From Bordetella parapertussis (GTDB lineage Bacteria > Pseudomonadota > Gammaproteobacteria > Burkholderiales > SG8-41): a stretch of DNA of 48,192 bases. The translations under genes and the position numbers were made by a program. Positions 1 through 9,457 of this stretch are shown piece by piece. Under the pieces are notes generated by a model. That model was not told where the DNA came from. It did no database searches and saw only the letters and a program-made list of their open reading frames with translations. Position 1 is the first letter of the stretch; every line of letters begins with the position of its first letter. The stretch spans positions 1-48,192 of the forward strand of contig CAMBCF010000026.1 of assembly GCA_945864585.1 (NCBI GenBank). Reading direction: 5' to 3'.

Positions 1-130
1 CCTCACGACGGATATGCATCTCGCCGCGCTGGCGGTAAGTCACGACGCCGTGCTCGTCTCGTGCGACACCGATTTCGCGCGATTCCGGGAGTTGCGTTGG
101 GAAAATCCGCTGGTGTCGAGGGCTAGATGA
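1..130 (+). CDS. VapC-like PIN-domain toxin, C-terminal end (partial)
   Basis: The reading frame is open from the window edge and ends in TGA at 128-130. The 42 visible codons include TDMHLAALAVSHDAVLVSCD and then TDFARF and LRWENP. This matches the end of PIN-domain ribonucleases of VapBC toxin-antitoxin pairs, where the conserved D of the TDFxRF motif helps bind the catalytic metal. The start and the antitoxin gene lie outside the window. The last 8 bases overlap the end of the convergent phnE gene. The family call rests on this short tail only. Confidence 0.72.
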   Translation, partial: LTTDMHLAALAVSHDAVLVSCDTDFARFRELRWENPLVSRAR

Positions 131-944
131 TTTTCTTGCGGATATAAGTCACTGCCACCTCGGCGGCGATCACCACGCCGAGTATCGCCAGCAGCATCAG
201 CGCCACCCGATTCCACTGAAACAGATTCAGCGCCGAATCGATGGCCATGCCTATGCCGCCGGCCCCAACCAAGCCCAGCACCGCGGATTCACGCACGCTG
301 ATGTCCCAGCGGAACAGTGCAATGCCCCAGAACGCCGGCTCGACCTGCGGCCAGTAGCCCTTGATGAATACGCTGGCCCAGGGTGCGCCGCAGCTGCGCA
401 AGGCTTCAATCGGTCCCGGCCGCACCTCCTCCAGAGCCTCGCTGAACAGCTTGCCGACAAACCCGATGGAACGAAAGGCTATGGCCGTGGTGCCGGCCAG
501 CGCACCGGGACCGAAGATGGCCACGAACAGCAGCGCCCACACCAGTGAATTGACCGAGCGCGAGGACACCAGCAGCAGCTTGGCAAAATAATTGAGTCCG
601 GCGTTGGCCGTCACATTGTTGGCTGCCAGCAGACCCAGTGGCAACGCCATGCCAATCGCGAGTATCGTGCCCAGTGTCGCAATATGCAGGGTTTCGATCA
701 GCGCCTCATGCACACCCTTGGGGTAATATTGCCATTCGATCGGCCACATGCGCCGGAACAGATCAGCAACCTGCTCCGGCGCGTCATAGAGAAATTCGGG
801 GATGATCTGCACCGTGCGCAGAGAAACCAGGCAGGCAAACACGATGCCGAAATAAAGCGCGTAGCGCGCCAGCCGTTGGCGCCGCGTGTAGCGCTGCCAC
901 TCCTGCCGCAAGCTGGTGCCGGGGGTGGCTATGGGTACGTTCAC
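123..944 (-). CDS. phnE: Phosphonate/phosphite ABC transporter permease PhnE (second copy)
   Basis: Inner-membrane permease of a phosphonate-type ABC importer, 273 aa. It has several hydrophobic segments and the EAA-type cytoplasmic loop that docks the ATPase at about residues 169-187 (EALEEVRPGPIEALRSCGA), followed by the VGAGGIGMAI motif typical of PhnE. Its start overlaps the end of the preceding phnE by 4 bases, so the two permeases are translationally coupled and probably form a heterodimer. It is the last gene of phnD-phnC-phnE-phnE. No C-P lyase or phosphite dehydrogenase gene is visible, so the substrate cannot be fixed. Confidence 0.93.
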   Translation of the reverse strand: MNVPIATPGTSLRQEWQRYTRRQRLARYALYFGIVFACLVSLRTVQIIPEFLYDAPEQVADLFRRMWPIEWQYYPKGVHEALIETLHIATLGTILAIGMALPLGLLAANNVTANAGLNYFAKLLLVSSRSVNSLVWALLFVAIFGPGALAGTTAIAFRSIGFVGKLFSEALEEVRPGPIEALRSCGAPWASVFIKGYWPQVEPAFWGIALFRWDISVRESAVLGLVGAGGIGMAIDSALNLFQWNRVALMLLAILGVVIAAEVAVTYIRKKII

Positions 945-1741
945 TGATAGAGCTTCTTGATCTGATTTTGCAGTATTTCACTGACCATGATGACCGCAAT
1001 GATCGCCAGCAAAATAGTCAACAGAAAGTCAAAATCAAAACGCTGGAACGCCGCAAACATGGTGCCTCCGATGCCACCCGCGCCAACGATGCCGACCATG
1101 GTCGAATTGCGCAGATTGGAATCGACCTGGTAGGTGGCAAAGCCGACAAAGCGCGTCAGCACCTGCGGCAACACGCCATAGGCGATAACGCTGAAGAAAG
1201 GCGCGCCGGTCGCTCGGATGGCCTCGACCTGCTTGAGCGAAATCTCCTCAATCGCTTCGGCAAACAGCTTGCCGATGAATCCGACGGAGGCCACCGTCAG
1301 CGCCAGTATGCCTGCCAGCGCACCGAAACCCACGGCCTTGACGAAGATGATGGCAATAATGACCTGATGGAACGAGCGGCACAGCGCGATGCACAGGCGC
1401 ACTGGCCAGCTCACCCAGGCGGGCATCAGATTGCGCGCCGCCAGCAGGCCTATGGGCAGCGACAGCATGATGCCCAGTGCTGAGGCGATGATCGCCATCT
1501 CGATGGATTCGTATAGCCCCTTGGCCAGCAGTTGCAGTTTGGGCGCAGCAGTATCAGGCGGGATCATGCGCCCGATGAAACGTATACCGTTTTCAATACC
1601 CAGGAGAAAACGCTCCCAGGTCACATCCAGTATGGAGGCCGCGTAGAACGAATAAGCGATCAAAGCCAGCCACGCGATCCGCACCGGCCAGTTGGGCAGG
1701 AAAGCCGGAGGATAAGTCTGCGCGGGCTGCATTGCGCTCAT
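941..1741 (-). CDS. phnE: Phosphonate/phosphite ABC transporter permease PhnE (first copy)
   Basis: Inner-membrane permease, 266 aa, paralogous to the next gene. It carries the EAA loop at about residues 162-180 (EAIEEISLKQVEAIRATGA) and the VGAGGIGG motif near the C-terminus. It lies 92 bases downstream of phnC. That gap contains a 6-bp inverted repeat (1766-1771 with 1789-1794, loop 17) but no convincing terminator. Two consecutive phnE genes are a common arrangement in phosphonate and phosphite importers, where each supplies one half of the membrane channel. Confidence 0.93.
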   Translation of the reverse strand: MSAMQPAQTYPPAFLPNWPVRIAWLALIAYSFYAASILDVTWERFLLGIENGIRFIGRMIPPDTAAPKLQLLAKGLYESIEMAIIASALGIMLSLPIGLLAARNLMPAWVSWPVRLCIALCRSFHQVIIAIIFVKAVGFGALAGILALTVASVGFIGKLFAEAIEEISLKQVEAIRATGAPFFSVIAYGVLPQVLTRFVGFATYQVDSNLRNSTMVGIVGAGGIGGTMFAAFQRFDFDFLLTILLAIIAVIMVSEILQNQIKKLYQ

Positions 1742-1833
1742 CTGCGTCGCACAAAAAGCAGCATTACCCGCCCCTGGTTCGTGACGGTGCGGGTGCTGGC
1801 GCGTTGTATTTTTTCGGCCGGATCACGGTGTCC

Positions 1834-2622
1834 TTACTCCTGCCAATTCTCGCCGCCATAAATCTGATTCAGATGATCGTCGGTCAACCCTTCGGGAGCG
1901 CCGTTGTAGACGATAGCGCCGCCGGCCATGCCTATCACATGACTGGCGAAACGTTTCGCCAATGGTACGTTGTGGATATTGACGATAACCGGGATATGCC
2001 GGGTTTCCGTAATGTTCACCAGCAATTCCATGATTTCCACCGAGGTCTTGGGATCTAGTGATGAGGTCGGCTCATCTGCCAGCAGAATATCGGGTTGCTG
2101 CATGACCGCCCGTGCAATGCCGACGCGCTGGCGCTGTCCGCCGGATAACGAATCGGCGCGCTGGTTAGCGAGTTGGGTCAGACCCACGGTGTCGAGCAGA
2201 TCCCAGGCCATGGCGATGTCCCGCGGCGGGTAGCGGCGCAGAAAAGCCTGCCATGACCGTAGATAGCCCAACCGCCCCGACAGCACATTTTCCATCACGG
2301 TCAGCCGTTCGACCAGATTGAATTCCTGAAACACCATGCCTATGCGCCGGCGGTGCTCACGCAGCGCTCGGTGGGACAGCAGAAGCAAATCGGCGCCATG
2401 GAACAGTATTTCACCGGCAGTCGGCTCGACCAACCGGTTAATACAGCGGATCAACGTCGATTTTCCAGTGCCGGACGGGCCTATCACCGCGGTAATGCCG
2501 CGATCGGGGAAGGCAACGGAAATACCGCGCAGCACCGGAATGCCGCGGCGGTATTCCTTGGTCAGTCCGCGTACCTCGATGGTCGGCGGCGCAGTTGCGG
2601 CGGGTGGCGCGGTTGCGCCCAT
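1834..2622 (-). CDS. phnC: Phosphonate/phosphite ABC transporter ATP-binding protein PhnC
   Basis: Cytoplasmic ATPase of the importer, 262 aa. Visible motifs in order: Walker A GPSGTGKS (residues 48-55), Q-loop in MVFQEFN, signature LSGGQRQR (159-166), Walker B ILLADEP (179-185) and the H-loop in VNIHNV. The ATG shares one base with the phnD stop codon (TAATG), a tight translational coupling. The N-terminal 13 residues are an Ala/Pro-rich extension before the ABC fold. Confidence 0.94.
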   Translation of the reverse strand: MGATAPPAATAPPTIEVRGLTKEYRRGIPVLRGISVAFPDRGITAVIGPSGTGKSTLIRCINRLVEPTAGEILFHGADLLLLSHRALREHRRRIGMVFQEFNLVERLTVMENVLSGRLGYLRSWQAFLRRYPPRDIAMAWDLLDTVGLTQLANQRADSLSGGQRQRVGIARAVMQQPDILLADEPTSSLDPKTSVEIMELLVNITETRHIPVIVNIHNVPLAKRFASHVIGMAGGAIVYNGAPEGLTDDHLNQIYGGENWQE

Positions 2623-3701
2623 TATTTCTTCTTGGCTTCGGCGGCCTTTTTGCGTGCAGCTTCATCGCGCGCCGATTCCTTCTCGTAGGCCGCGCGATTA
2701 AACGGGGTGCCGGTACCGTCGGCAATCCTGCGCACCACCTCCCAGTCCTTCTGGTAAGTGATCGGGAAAAACCGGTCAGCACCACCAAAGGTCTTCTTCA
2801 TGTCTTCCGGAAACCGATAATCATAGAAACACTTGGTCAAGGTCCTGACCAGATCCGGATGCAGGTCATGCGCATAGGCAAACGATGAAGTCGGGAATAC
2901 CGGGCTCTTGTAGATAATGCGGAAATCGTCAGCTTTGACTTCTCCGCGCGTCGCCATCCGCGTAAATACGTCGGAGGCCACGGGTGCAGCGTCGTAGTCA
3001 CCCGACTCAACGCCCTTGACGGATTGGCCATGGCCGCCGGAGAACAGTACTTTGTAATCCTTCTCCGGTGTCAGCCCTTCTGGCGGAAACAACACTTGCG
3101 GTGCAAGGTGTCCGGAATTGGACGATGGTGAGGTGTGTGCAACCTTCTTGCCGTTGAGATCGGTTAACTTCTGAAAAGGGCTGGTTCTCTTGACCAGCAT
3201 CAGCAGGTTATAGCCCTGGAAATCCTTCTCGTAACCTTTGACGGCAAACGGCACCGCGCCCGCCAGATTGACTGCGAATCCGGTCGGGCCGGTGGAAAAA
3301 CCGCCCACATGCAAGCGGCCTGCGCGCATCGCTTCAATCTGAGCGGCATTGGAATTCACAGCGTAATAGACGACGCGCTTGCCGGTGCATTTGCCCAGGT
3401 GATCCAGAAAAGGCTTGAACGCGTTTTCATAAACGGCGGGGTCTTCCACCGGCGTGTAGGTAAACACCAGCGTACTCGGATTTTTCAGGCGCTTGGTATC
3501 TTTGGGCGTATCCGCCACCAGATCTTTGTTCTCGTCACAATACAACGCATCAAGATCGCCGCGATGGGCACAATCGGTCTGCGCGTAGACCGCTGGTGCG
3601 GCAAAACCGAACGTCAGCATGGCGATGAAATAGGCGATGACACGCGCAACCGTGGGGCGCGCGTGTGGCAGCGTGGAAAAAAGCGTTGTGGGTGCGGTCA
3701 T
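2622..3701 (-). CDS. phnD: Phosphonate/phosphite-type periplasmic binding protein PhnD
   Basis: Periplasmic solute-binding protein that delivers the ligand to PhnE, 359 aa from the ATG at 3701. I chose this start because a Sec signal peptide follows (hydrophobic core [20 protein letters not shown], residues about 21-40) and a GAGG-like ribosome site lies upstream. A TTG at 3737 is in frame but less likely. The body shows PhnD-family features: FTYTPVEDP near the mature N-terminus, and [10 protein letters not shown] in the region where the family binds the phosphorus group. The C-terminus is Lys/Ala/Glu-rich. First gene of the operon. The ligand could be phosphonate, phosphite or phosphate. Confidence 0.9.
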   Translation of the reverse strand: MTAPTTLFSTLPHARPTVARVIAYFIAMLTFGFAAPAVYAQTDCAHRGDLDALYCDENKDLVADTPKDTKRLKNPSTLVFTYTPVEDPAVYENAFKPFLDHLGKCTGKRVVYYAVNSNAAQIEAMRAGRLHVGGFSTGPTGFAVNLAGAVPFAVKGYEKDFQGYNLLMLVKRTSPFQKLTDLNGKKVAHTSPSSNSGHLAPQVLFPPEGLTPEKDYKVLFSGGHGQSVKGVESGDYDAAPVASDVFTRMATRGEVKADDFRIIYKSPVFPTSSFAYAHDLHPDLVRTLTKCFYDYRFPEDMKKTFGGADRFFPITYQKDWEVVRRIADGTGTPFNRAAYEKESARDEAARKKAAEAKKK

Positions 3702-4073
3702 GAGATAAAGCCTCGCGAAAATAGTACAAAAATTCAAACCATCGCCGGTAGAGGGTGTGCGGCAAGCACTCTACTTAGCGCAGCATAGGTGGTCAAGAAC
3801 AACATGGCTGCTTGAGTGGATGCCCAACCCAGTGGTTAGCGTGCGCACACTTTGATGCAAAATAAAATCAGATAACTAGTGTAGCCCTCTGTTTTTACTA
3901 CACATTTTTTACGTGTTGTAATAGCGCATCAAGGGTGAAAAATATGTACCTTGCCCGTGCACGGCAGATTCGGTATCTTTGGCCCCCTGCTGACCGCTGG
4001 TCACGCACCCGCCAAGCGATAGCGCCTGGCGGCCTTCCCCGGAAAGCCGCCTGACGATTGAACTTAGCGGCAG
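3702..4073. other. Non-coding gap upstream of phnD
   Basis: This gap separates the phnD start from the end of the histone-like gene (both minus strand). It must hold the phn promoter, but I see no clear Pho box or sigma-70 pair. Two inverted repeats are visible. One is 6 bp (GTGTAG 3879-3884 with CTACAC 3898-3903) in an AT-rich stretch, a possible operator. The other is a GC-rich hairpin at 4028-4051 (GGCGGC with GCCGCC, inner TTCC/GGAA) just downstream of the histone-like gene, without a following T-run. Neither is firm. Confidence 0.4.
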
Positions 4074-4433
4074 CTACGGCTTACTGGCCATGGGAAATGG
4101 CCAGGCACCGGGCACGGCGACTGGTGTGGGCGCTGCGAGCGTTATAACTGTTGTAGCGGATATCGCTGCTGGTTGTTGCGCCGGGCGGCCTTGGGAAGCA
4201 GGTTTAGCTGTTTTTTTCTTTGCTGCTTTTCTTATAGCCGGCTTTTTAGCCGGCTTTTTTTTGCCTGCGGTTTTCCGTGCTGGCGTTTTTACAGTCTTTT
4301 TTGCCGGTGCCTTACGGGCGGCGGTTTTGCGAGCGGCTTTCGCCAGCGGCTTTCTCCGGCGCGCTGCGGTTTTGCCTGCTGCTTTTTTGCGGATGGGTTT
4401 TTTATTGCCCGCCTTTTTCGCTGCTTTTGCCAT
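4074..4433 (-). CDS. Lysine/alanine-rich histone H1-like DNA-binding protein
   Basis: Predicted 119-aa, strongly basic protein. The ATG at 4433 is chosen because a GGAGGAT ribosome site precedes it and MAKAAKKAGNKK is a typical family start; the frame extends 14 codons upstream. The central part is a low-complexity array of KKxA, KxPA and RKxA units (AAGKTAARRRKPL, KKPAKKPAIRKA). Such eukaryotic H1-like proteins (AlgP/Hc1-like) bind DNA non-specifically and affect nucleoid structure. The last 35 residues are not basic (AAISATTVITLAAPTP, then PFPMASKP). Low complexity makes orthology uncertain. Confidence 0.75.
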   Translation of the reverse strand: MAKAAKKAGNKKPIRKKAAGKTAARRRKPLAKAARKTAARKAPAKKTVKTPARKTAGKKKPAKKPAIRKAAKKKTAKPASQGRPAQQPAAISATTVITLAAPTPVAVPGAWPFPMASKP

Positions 4434-4484
4434 GCGATCCTCCGTCGTCTGCGTTGCGGTTTGTCGGCGCCGCACCCGTGAGCG

Positions 4485-4823
4485 CTAGTGCAATGGTGCG
4501 CCGTTCTGGCTTGCGAGGTTGCGGTAGAGCATATCCGCGTCCAGATGCACGCCGCCTTCCCATATCACGTCTTGAGAAAGGGGATCGACCACTACCTTGA
4601 AAAAGGCGTTTTCATCCACCTGTGCGCCGTACGCCGTGGTCGCCATCAAGTCACCCAGATAGACGCGGCCTTCGACGCCATCGTCAAATTTGAGCCACAG
4701 CATGTAGTCGCGTTCCGCGCGCAACTCGGTCACAGTGCGCTGCCCCGCCCGGCGGCTGCGGCTACGATAGCGCCAGTTCTTCAGACTATAGGCCACAATG
4801 TGCAGCGCCGTGTTGCGCAGCAT
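4485..4823 (-). CDS. DUF2442 domain protein
   Basis: Small cytosolic protein, 112 aa from the ATG at 4823. The DUF2442 pattern is clear from about residue 31: VTELRAERDYMLWLKFDDG, then EGRVYLGDL, FFKVVVD and IWEGGVHLDADMLYRN. The first 30 residues are Arg-rich and do not match the domain, so the true start may be internal (a GTG at residue 31 is possible). DUF2442 proteins are often near toxin-antitoxin genes but have no established activity. It lies 52 bases upstream of the histone-like gene. Confidence 0.72.
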   Translation of the reverse strand: MLRNTALHIVAYSLKNWRYRSRSRRAGQRTVTELRAERDYMLWLKFDDGVEGRVYLGDLMATTAYGAQVDENAFFKVVVDPLSQDVIWEGGVHLDADMLYRNLASQNGAPLH

Positions 4824-4919
4824 GGGCGGTGTTCGGCAACAACACCCGCACCACGGCAGCGACGCCCCGCCGCACCCGGTGCGGCGCGTGTCGCCGCCAG
4901 TAGCCTGCGGTGAGGAAAT

Positions 4920-6077
4920 TTAATCCCAGCTGAGTGCTCCACCCGTTTGATATTCAGTGACGCGGGTTTCGAAAAAGTTTTTCTCTTTTTTCAGATCGAT
5001 CATCTCCGCCATCCACGGAAACGGGTTGGTGGCGCCCTCGAACATCGGGTCAAGACCGATTTGCTGCGCACGGCGGTTGGCGATGAAGCGCAGATACTCC
5101 TTGAACATCGCGGCATTCAGACCGAGCACGCCGCGCGGCATGGTGTCTTCGGCATAGCGGTATTCAAGCTCCACGCCCTGTTTGAACAGTTCGCGGATTT
5201 CTTCGCGGAATTCGGTGGTCCACAGATGCGGATTTTCCAGTTTGATGGTGTTGATGACGTCAATGCCGAAATTACAGTGCATCGATTCATCGCGCAGGAT
5301 GTACTGATACTGCTCGGCGGCGCCGGTCATTTTATTCTGCCGGCCCAGAGCCAGAATCTGCGTAAAACCGACGTAGAAGAACAGCCCTTCCATCAGGCAC
5401 GCGAACACGATCAGGCTCCTGAGCAGCGCCTGATCCGCCTGCGGAGTGCCGGTTTTGAACAAGGGATTGGTCAGCGTATCGATGAACGGGATCAGAAATT
5501 CGTCCTTGGCGCGGATCGACGCAATCTCATGATAGGCGTTGAATACCTCGCCCTCGTTCAGCCCCAGGCTCTCGACGATGTACTGATAGGCGTGCGTGTG
5601 TATTGCCTCTTCAAAGGCCTGACGCAGCAGGTACTGACGGCATTCCGGCGCCGTGATATGGCGATAGGTGCCGAGCACGATATTGTTCGCGGCCAGCGAA
5701 TCTGCGGTGACAAAAAACCCCAGATTGCGCATCACCAGACGGCGCTCGTCGTCGGTCAGCCCATTGGGGTTTTTCCACAACTCAATGTCGCGGCTCATCT
5801 GGATTTCCTGCGGCATCCAGTGATTGGCGCACGCCGAAAGATATTTGTCCCATGCCCATTTGTATTTGAAGGGCACCAATTGGTTGACGTCGGTCTGGCC
5901 GTTGATGATGCGCTTGTCCGCGATATTGACACGGCGCAGCTGCGCCGCCTCTGCGAGCTTGGCCGCCGCTATGGGTTGAATAGGCTGCATCGGTTGGGTT
6001 TGCAGCTGCGGACGCACGCCATCCGGCACCGCCGGTTGCAGGCCCGGCGCAATGGCGTCTTCAAAGTGCAACATCAT
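4920..6077 (-). CDS. nrdB: Ribonucleotide reductase class Ia, beta subunit NrdB
   Basis: 385 aa. Supplies the tyrosyl radical for reducing ribonucleotides to deoxyribonucleotides, working with NrdA. The diiron ligands fit the E. coli spacing: D126, E157, H160 (in FEEAIHTH), then E230, E264 and H267 (RDESMHCNF). The radical tyrosine is Y164, four residues after H160. The C-terminal tail that docks to NrdA is present ([10 protein letters not shown]). The first 45 residues are a Pro/Gln-rich extension. It follows nrdA by 18 bases, so they are co-transcribed. Confidence 0.97.
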   Translation of the reverse strand: MMLHFEDAIAPGLQPAVPDGVRPQLQTQPMQPIQPIAAAKLAEAAQLRRVNIADKRIINGQTDVNQLVPFKYKWAWDKYLSACANHWMPQEIQMSRDIELWKNPNGLTDDERRLVMRNLGFFVTADSLAANNIVLGTYRHITAPECRQYLLRQAFEEAIHTHAYQYIVESLGLNEGEVFNAYHEIASIRAKDEFLIPFIDTLTNPLFKTGTPQADQALLRSLIVFACLMEGLFFYVGFTQILALGRQNKMTGAAEQYQYILRDESMHCNFGIDVINTIKLENPHLWTTEFREEIRELFKQGVELEYRYAEDTMPRGVLGLNAAMFKEYLRFIANRRAQQIGLDPMFEGATNPFPWMAEMIDLKKEKNFFETRVTEYQTGGALSWD

Positions 6078-6095
6078 GAGTCTCCTTTATTCGCA

Positions 6096-8990
6096 TTATT
6101 GGCATGCTTCGCACTCCGGATCGTTTATGGCGCAAAACTTCGCATCCGTCGCTGGCGTCTCGGCCACCCCGCCATCGGCGGTCACCGCGTTTAACTGCCC
6201 AGCGCGCCCGGTGGATTTTTCCGCCGAGGTAGCGCCCAGCGTACGCAGGTAGTAGGTGGTTTTCAAGCCGCGCAGCCACGCGAGCTTATACGTCTCGTCG
6301 AGCTTCTTGCCCGAAGCGCCCGCCATGTAGATATTCAGCGATTGCGACTGATCCACCCATTTTTGACGCCGCGCCGCGCACTCGACCAGCCACTGGGGCT
6401 CGATTTCGAACGCGGTGGCGTAAAGGCCGCGCACATCGGGCGGAATTCGGTCGATCTTCGCCAGCGAGCCGTCGAAATACTTAAGATCGGCGATCATCAC
6501 CTCATCCCACAGATTGAGCTTCTTGAGATCACGCACCAGGAACTCGTTCACCACCGTGAATTCGCCCGACAGATTCGATTTCACGTAGAGATTCTGATAG
6601 GTCGGCTCTATGCACTGCGACAAGCCGGTGATGTTGGCGATGGTGGCGGTGGGCGCGATGGCAACGCAATTTGAGTTACGCATGCCCACTTGCTTGATGC
6701 GCTTGCGCAATTGCTCCCAGTCGAGCGTGGCCGAGGTGTCGTATTCCACATAGCCGCCGCGTTCATCGGCGAGCAGTTTCAAGGTGTCCTGCGGCAGTAT
6801 GCCGCGCTCCCACAATGAACCTTTGAAGGTGGAGTACGGCCCGCGCTCCTCGGCAAGATCGACGGATGCCTGATAGGCGGTGTAGCACACCTGCTCCATC
6901 GAGCGGTCCGCAAATGCCACCGCCGCCTGCGACCCATACGGAATGCGCAGCAGGTGCAAGCAATCCTGAAAGCCCATGATGCCGAGCCCCACCGGTCGGT
7001 GCTTGAAGTTGGAGTTGCGCGCCTTATTGACCGAGTAAAAATTCAGATCGATCACGTTATCCAGCATGCGCATGGCGATCCCCACAGTGCGCTTTAACTT
7101 CTCCATGTCGAGCCGGCCGCTTGCCAGATCCAGATGCGCGGGCATATTCACCGAACCCAGGTTACACACGGCAATTTCATCGGGGCCGGTGTTGAGCGTG
7201 ATTTCGGTGCACAGATTCGAGCTGTGAATGACGCCGACGTGTTGTTGCGGCGAGCGCAGGTTGCACGGATCCTTGAAGGTGATCCACGGATGCCCGGTCT
7301 CGAACAGCATGGTGAGCATTTTGCGCCACAGTTGCGCCGCGGGCAGCTTCTTGTAGAGTTTCATTTCGCCGCGCGCGCAACGGGCCTCATACTCGATATA
7401 GGCTTGCTCAAAGGCCTTGCCGTATTTCTCATGCAAATCCGTCACATCCGAAGGTGAAAACAAGGTCCACTCGCCGCCTTCCATCACCCGCTTCATGAAC
7501 AGGTCGGGAATCCAGTTCGAGGTATTCATGTCATGCGTGCGGCGGCGGTCATCGCCGGTGTTTTTACGCAACTCAAGAAATTCTTCGATGTCGAGGTGCC
7601 AGGTCTCAAGATACGAGCACACCGCACCCTTGCGTTTGCCGCCCTGATTGACGGCCACCGCGGTGTCGTTCACCACCTTGAGGAACGGCACCACGCCCTG
7701 CGACTTGCCATTGGTGCCTTTGATGTACGCGCCCAGCGCGCGCACCGGCGTCCAGTCGTTGCCAATGCCGCCGGCGTACTTTTGCAGCATGGCGTTTTCT
7801 TTGATCGCCTCGTAGATGCCGTCGAGGTCGTCCGCCACAGTGGTGAGGTAGCAACTCGCCAATTGCGAGCGCCGCGTGCCGGAGTTGAACAGCGTCGGCG
7901 TGGAGCTCATGAAATCAAACGACGACAGCACGTTGTAGAACTCGATGGCGCGCGCCTCGCGCCGGCCTTCGGGCTCGTTCAGCGCGAGGCCCATCGCCAC
8001 ACGCATGTAGAAAATTTGCGGCAGTTCGATACGCTGACCCTGAATGTGCAGGAAATAACGATCGTACAAAATCTGCAGCCCGAGGTAGGTGAATTTCAGG
8101 TCGCGGCTGGCGTCCAGCGCCGCGCCCAGCGCTTTCAGGTCATAGGCGCCCAGACGCTCATCCAGCAACTCCGCGGCGACGCCTTTTTTGATGAACGCCG
8201 GCAGATAGTCGGCATACAGCGTTTTCATGTCGGACTGCGTGGCCTCCACGCCCAGCGTTTCCATGCGCAGCGTGTGCAGCAACAGGCGCGCGCTGACATA
8301 GGTGTAGCTCGGATCCTGTTCGATCAAAGCGCGCGCCGCCAGTATCAGCGAGCGGCGCACTTCTTCCATCGGCACGCCATCGTACAAATCGCGCTGCATG
8401 CCTTCCATGACCGCGGGCGCATTGACTTCACGGCCGAGGCCTTCGCACGCGCTGGTGACCAGTGCGCTGATGCGCGCGACATCGAGCGGGCGTGAAACGC
8501 CGTTCTCGGTAACGTTAATGCCCGGCTTAGCCTCGGCACCGGGCATAGCGGCGCTCGCGGCCTGCTGCGCCTCGCGCTGCCGTGCGCGCTCCTTGGCGCG
8601 CTCTTCGCGATACAGCACATACGAACGCGCCGTGTGATGCTCGCCCCCGCGCATCAGCGCGAGTTCGACTTGATCCTGGATGTCTTCGATATGCAGCGTG
8701 CCGCCCGACGGCTGACGGCGCATCAGTGCATGGACCACGTTCTCGGTAAGCTGCGCCACCTGTTCGCGCACGCGTGCCGAGGCGGCGCCGTGGCCACCGT
8801 TAACCGCTATAAACGCCTTGGTCATGGCAATGGCGATCTTGGGCGGTTCAAAGCCGACCACCGCGCCATTGCGCCGGATCACCTTGTATTGCGCATAGGC
8901 CGCCTCTCGTTCAAACGTAGCCTCCGTGACGGAAAAAGTCGAAACGGAAACAGGCTGTATGGTTGCGCTTGCCAGATTCACGGATAGCAT
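6096..8990 (-). CDS. nrdA: Ribonucleotide reductase class Ia, alpha subunit NrdA
   Basis: Catalytic subunit, 964 aa. It begins with two successive ATP-cone domains (about residues 36-135 and 165-250), longer than the E. coli enzyme (one cone, about 761 aa), so allosteric control of overall activity may be more complex. Active-site features: the SNLCTEI motif with Asn, the thiyl-radical Cys (about residue 594) and Glu; the redox cysteines in ASCYLTT and IAVCNLG; and a C-terminal Cys pair, C960 and C963 (CEAC), for reduction by thioredoxin. An AGAGG ribosome site precedes the ATG. The upstream gap carries NrdR-type boxes. Confidence 0.97.
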   Translation of the reverse strand: MLSVNLASATIQPVSVSTFSVTEATFEREAAYAQYKVIRRNGAVVGFEPPKIAIAMTKAFIAVNGGHGAASARVREQVAQLTENVVHALMRRQPSGGTLHIEDIQDQVELALMRGGEHHTARSYVLYREERAKERARQREAQQAASAAMPGAEAKPGINVTENGVSRPLDVARISALVTSACEGLGREVNAPAVMEGMQRDLYDGVPMEEVRRSLILAARALIEQDPSYTYVSARLLLHTLRMETLGVEATQSDMKTLYADYLPAFIKKGVAAELLDERLGAYDLKALGAALDASRDLKFTYLGLQILYDRYFLHIQGQRIELPQIFYMRVAMGLALNEPEGRREARAIEFYNVLSSFDFMSSTPTLFNSGTRRSQLASCYLTTVADDLDGIYEAIKENAMLQKYAGGIGNDWTPVRALGAYIKGTNGKSQGVVPFLKVVNDTAVAVNQGGKRKGAVCSYLETWHLDIEEFLELRKNTGDDRRRTHDMNTSNWIPDLFMKRVMEGGEWTLFSPSDVTDLHEKYGKAFEQAYIEYEARCARGEMKLYKKLPAAQLWRKMLTMLFETGHPWITFKDPCNLRSPQQHVGVIHSSNLCTEITLNTGPDEIAVCNLGSVNMPAHLDLASGRLDMEKLKRTVGIAMRMLDNVIDLNFYSVNKARNSNFKHRPVGLGIMGFQDCLHLLRIPYGSQAAVAFADRSMEQVCYTAYQASVDLAEERGPYSTFKGSLWERGILPQDTLKLLADERGGYVEYDTSATLDWEQLRKRIKQVGMRNSNCVAIAPTATIANITGLSQCIEPTYQNLYVKSNLSGEFTVVNEFLVRDLKKLNLWDEVMIADLKYFDGSLAKIDRIPPDVRGLYATAFEIEPQWLVECAARRQKWVDQSQSLNIYMAGASGKKLDETYKLAWLRGLKTTYYLRTLGATSAEKSTGRAGQLNAVTADGGVAETPATDAKFCAINDPECEACQ

Positions 8991-9170
8991 GGGTGACCTC
9001 TTGATAGTTATAGGTTTTTTTTAGTAAAAACGCGTTCGATTGCACGCTCCTTCATACACCCGCTTGCTTTCGAAACACACCGCCCTCCCGGATTGTCACC
9101 ACGTTGCGGCAATCACGACCCGTACTCGCAATGACCGCCCGCCCTTTGACGACTACTCCGCTACACCTGA

Positions 9171-9217
9171 CCACTATATGTTGTGGTTCAAACCGGATCC
9201 ACAACGAATTCTAGTGT
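9171..9217 (-). promoter_or_regulatory. Tandem NrdR boxes upstream of nrdAB
   Basis: Two 16-bp elements resemble the NrdR consensus ACACTATATATAGTGT. One is CCACTATATGTTGTGG at 9171-9186 (12 of 16 matches). The other is CAACGAATTCTAGTGT at 9202-9217 (10 of 16). Their starts are 31 bp apart, about three helical turns, which is the spacing known for paired NrdR boxes. NrdR represses ribonucleotide reductase operons according to ATP/dATP levels. The nrdR gene itself is not in the window. Confidence 0.78.
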
Positions 9218-9236
9218 CGAGGTTTTGAGAACGCAA
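9202..9236 (-). promoter_or_regulatory. nrdA promoter (sigma-70 type)
   Basis: On the minus strand, -35 TTGCGT (9236-9231) and -10 TAGAAT (9213-9208) are separated by exactly 17 bases. The -10 element sits inside the upstream NrdR-type box, which is the expected geometry for repression. The predicted start near 9201 gives an nrdA leader of about 210 nt. Confidence 0.65.
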
Positions 9237-9457
9237 CTGGTTTTTACACTTTTCTGAAAAGCTCTTGAAAAACAGCAAGAACCAGCGCTAAGCATCGGAT
9301 TCATTGCGTAAAAATTGTGCAACAAGCCGGCGATGAAAACGCTCCAAAACGGTGCGCCACCTACTTTTCACGAGAAAACCAAATAAAATCAAAACCATAG
9401 GCGCAGCGCACAACGGCGGGCTGCCGGCTACTATCATTAACCTATTGATTTTATGTT

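Larger units (their letters stand above)
8991..9457. other. Non-coding gap between nrdA and ampD
   Basis: The gap of 467 bases holds the nrdAB promoter and NrdR boxes at 9171-9236. The remainder (9237-9457) is AT-richer than its surroundings. I see no gene, no clear terminator for ampD and no further repeat in it. Confidence 0.55.

Noticed and set aside
947-1483. Long plus-strand frames over phnE, nrdB, nrdA, nirB and similar genes
   Set aside because: They are shadows of GC-rich genes on the other strand, rich in Arg, His and Gln, without domains or ribosome sites.
4227-4262. Terminator-like GCCGGC-T5-GCCGGC-T8 sequence on the plus strand
   Set aside because: It lies inside the histone-like coding sequence and results from repeated Lys-Pro-Ala codons read on the opposite strand; no plus-strand gene ends there.
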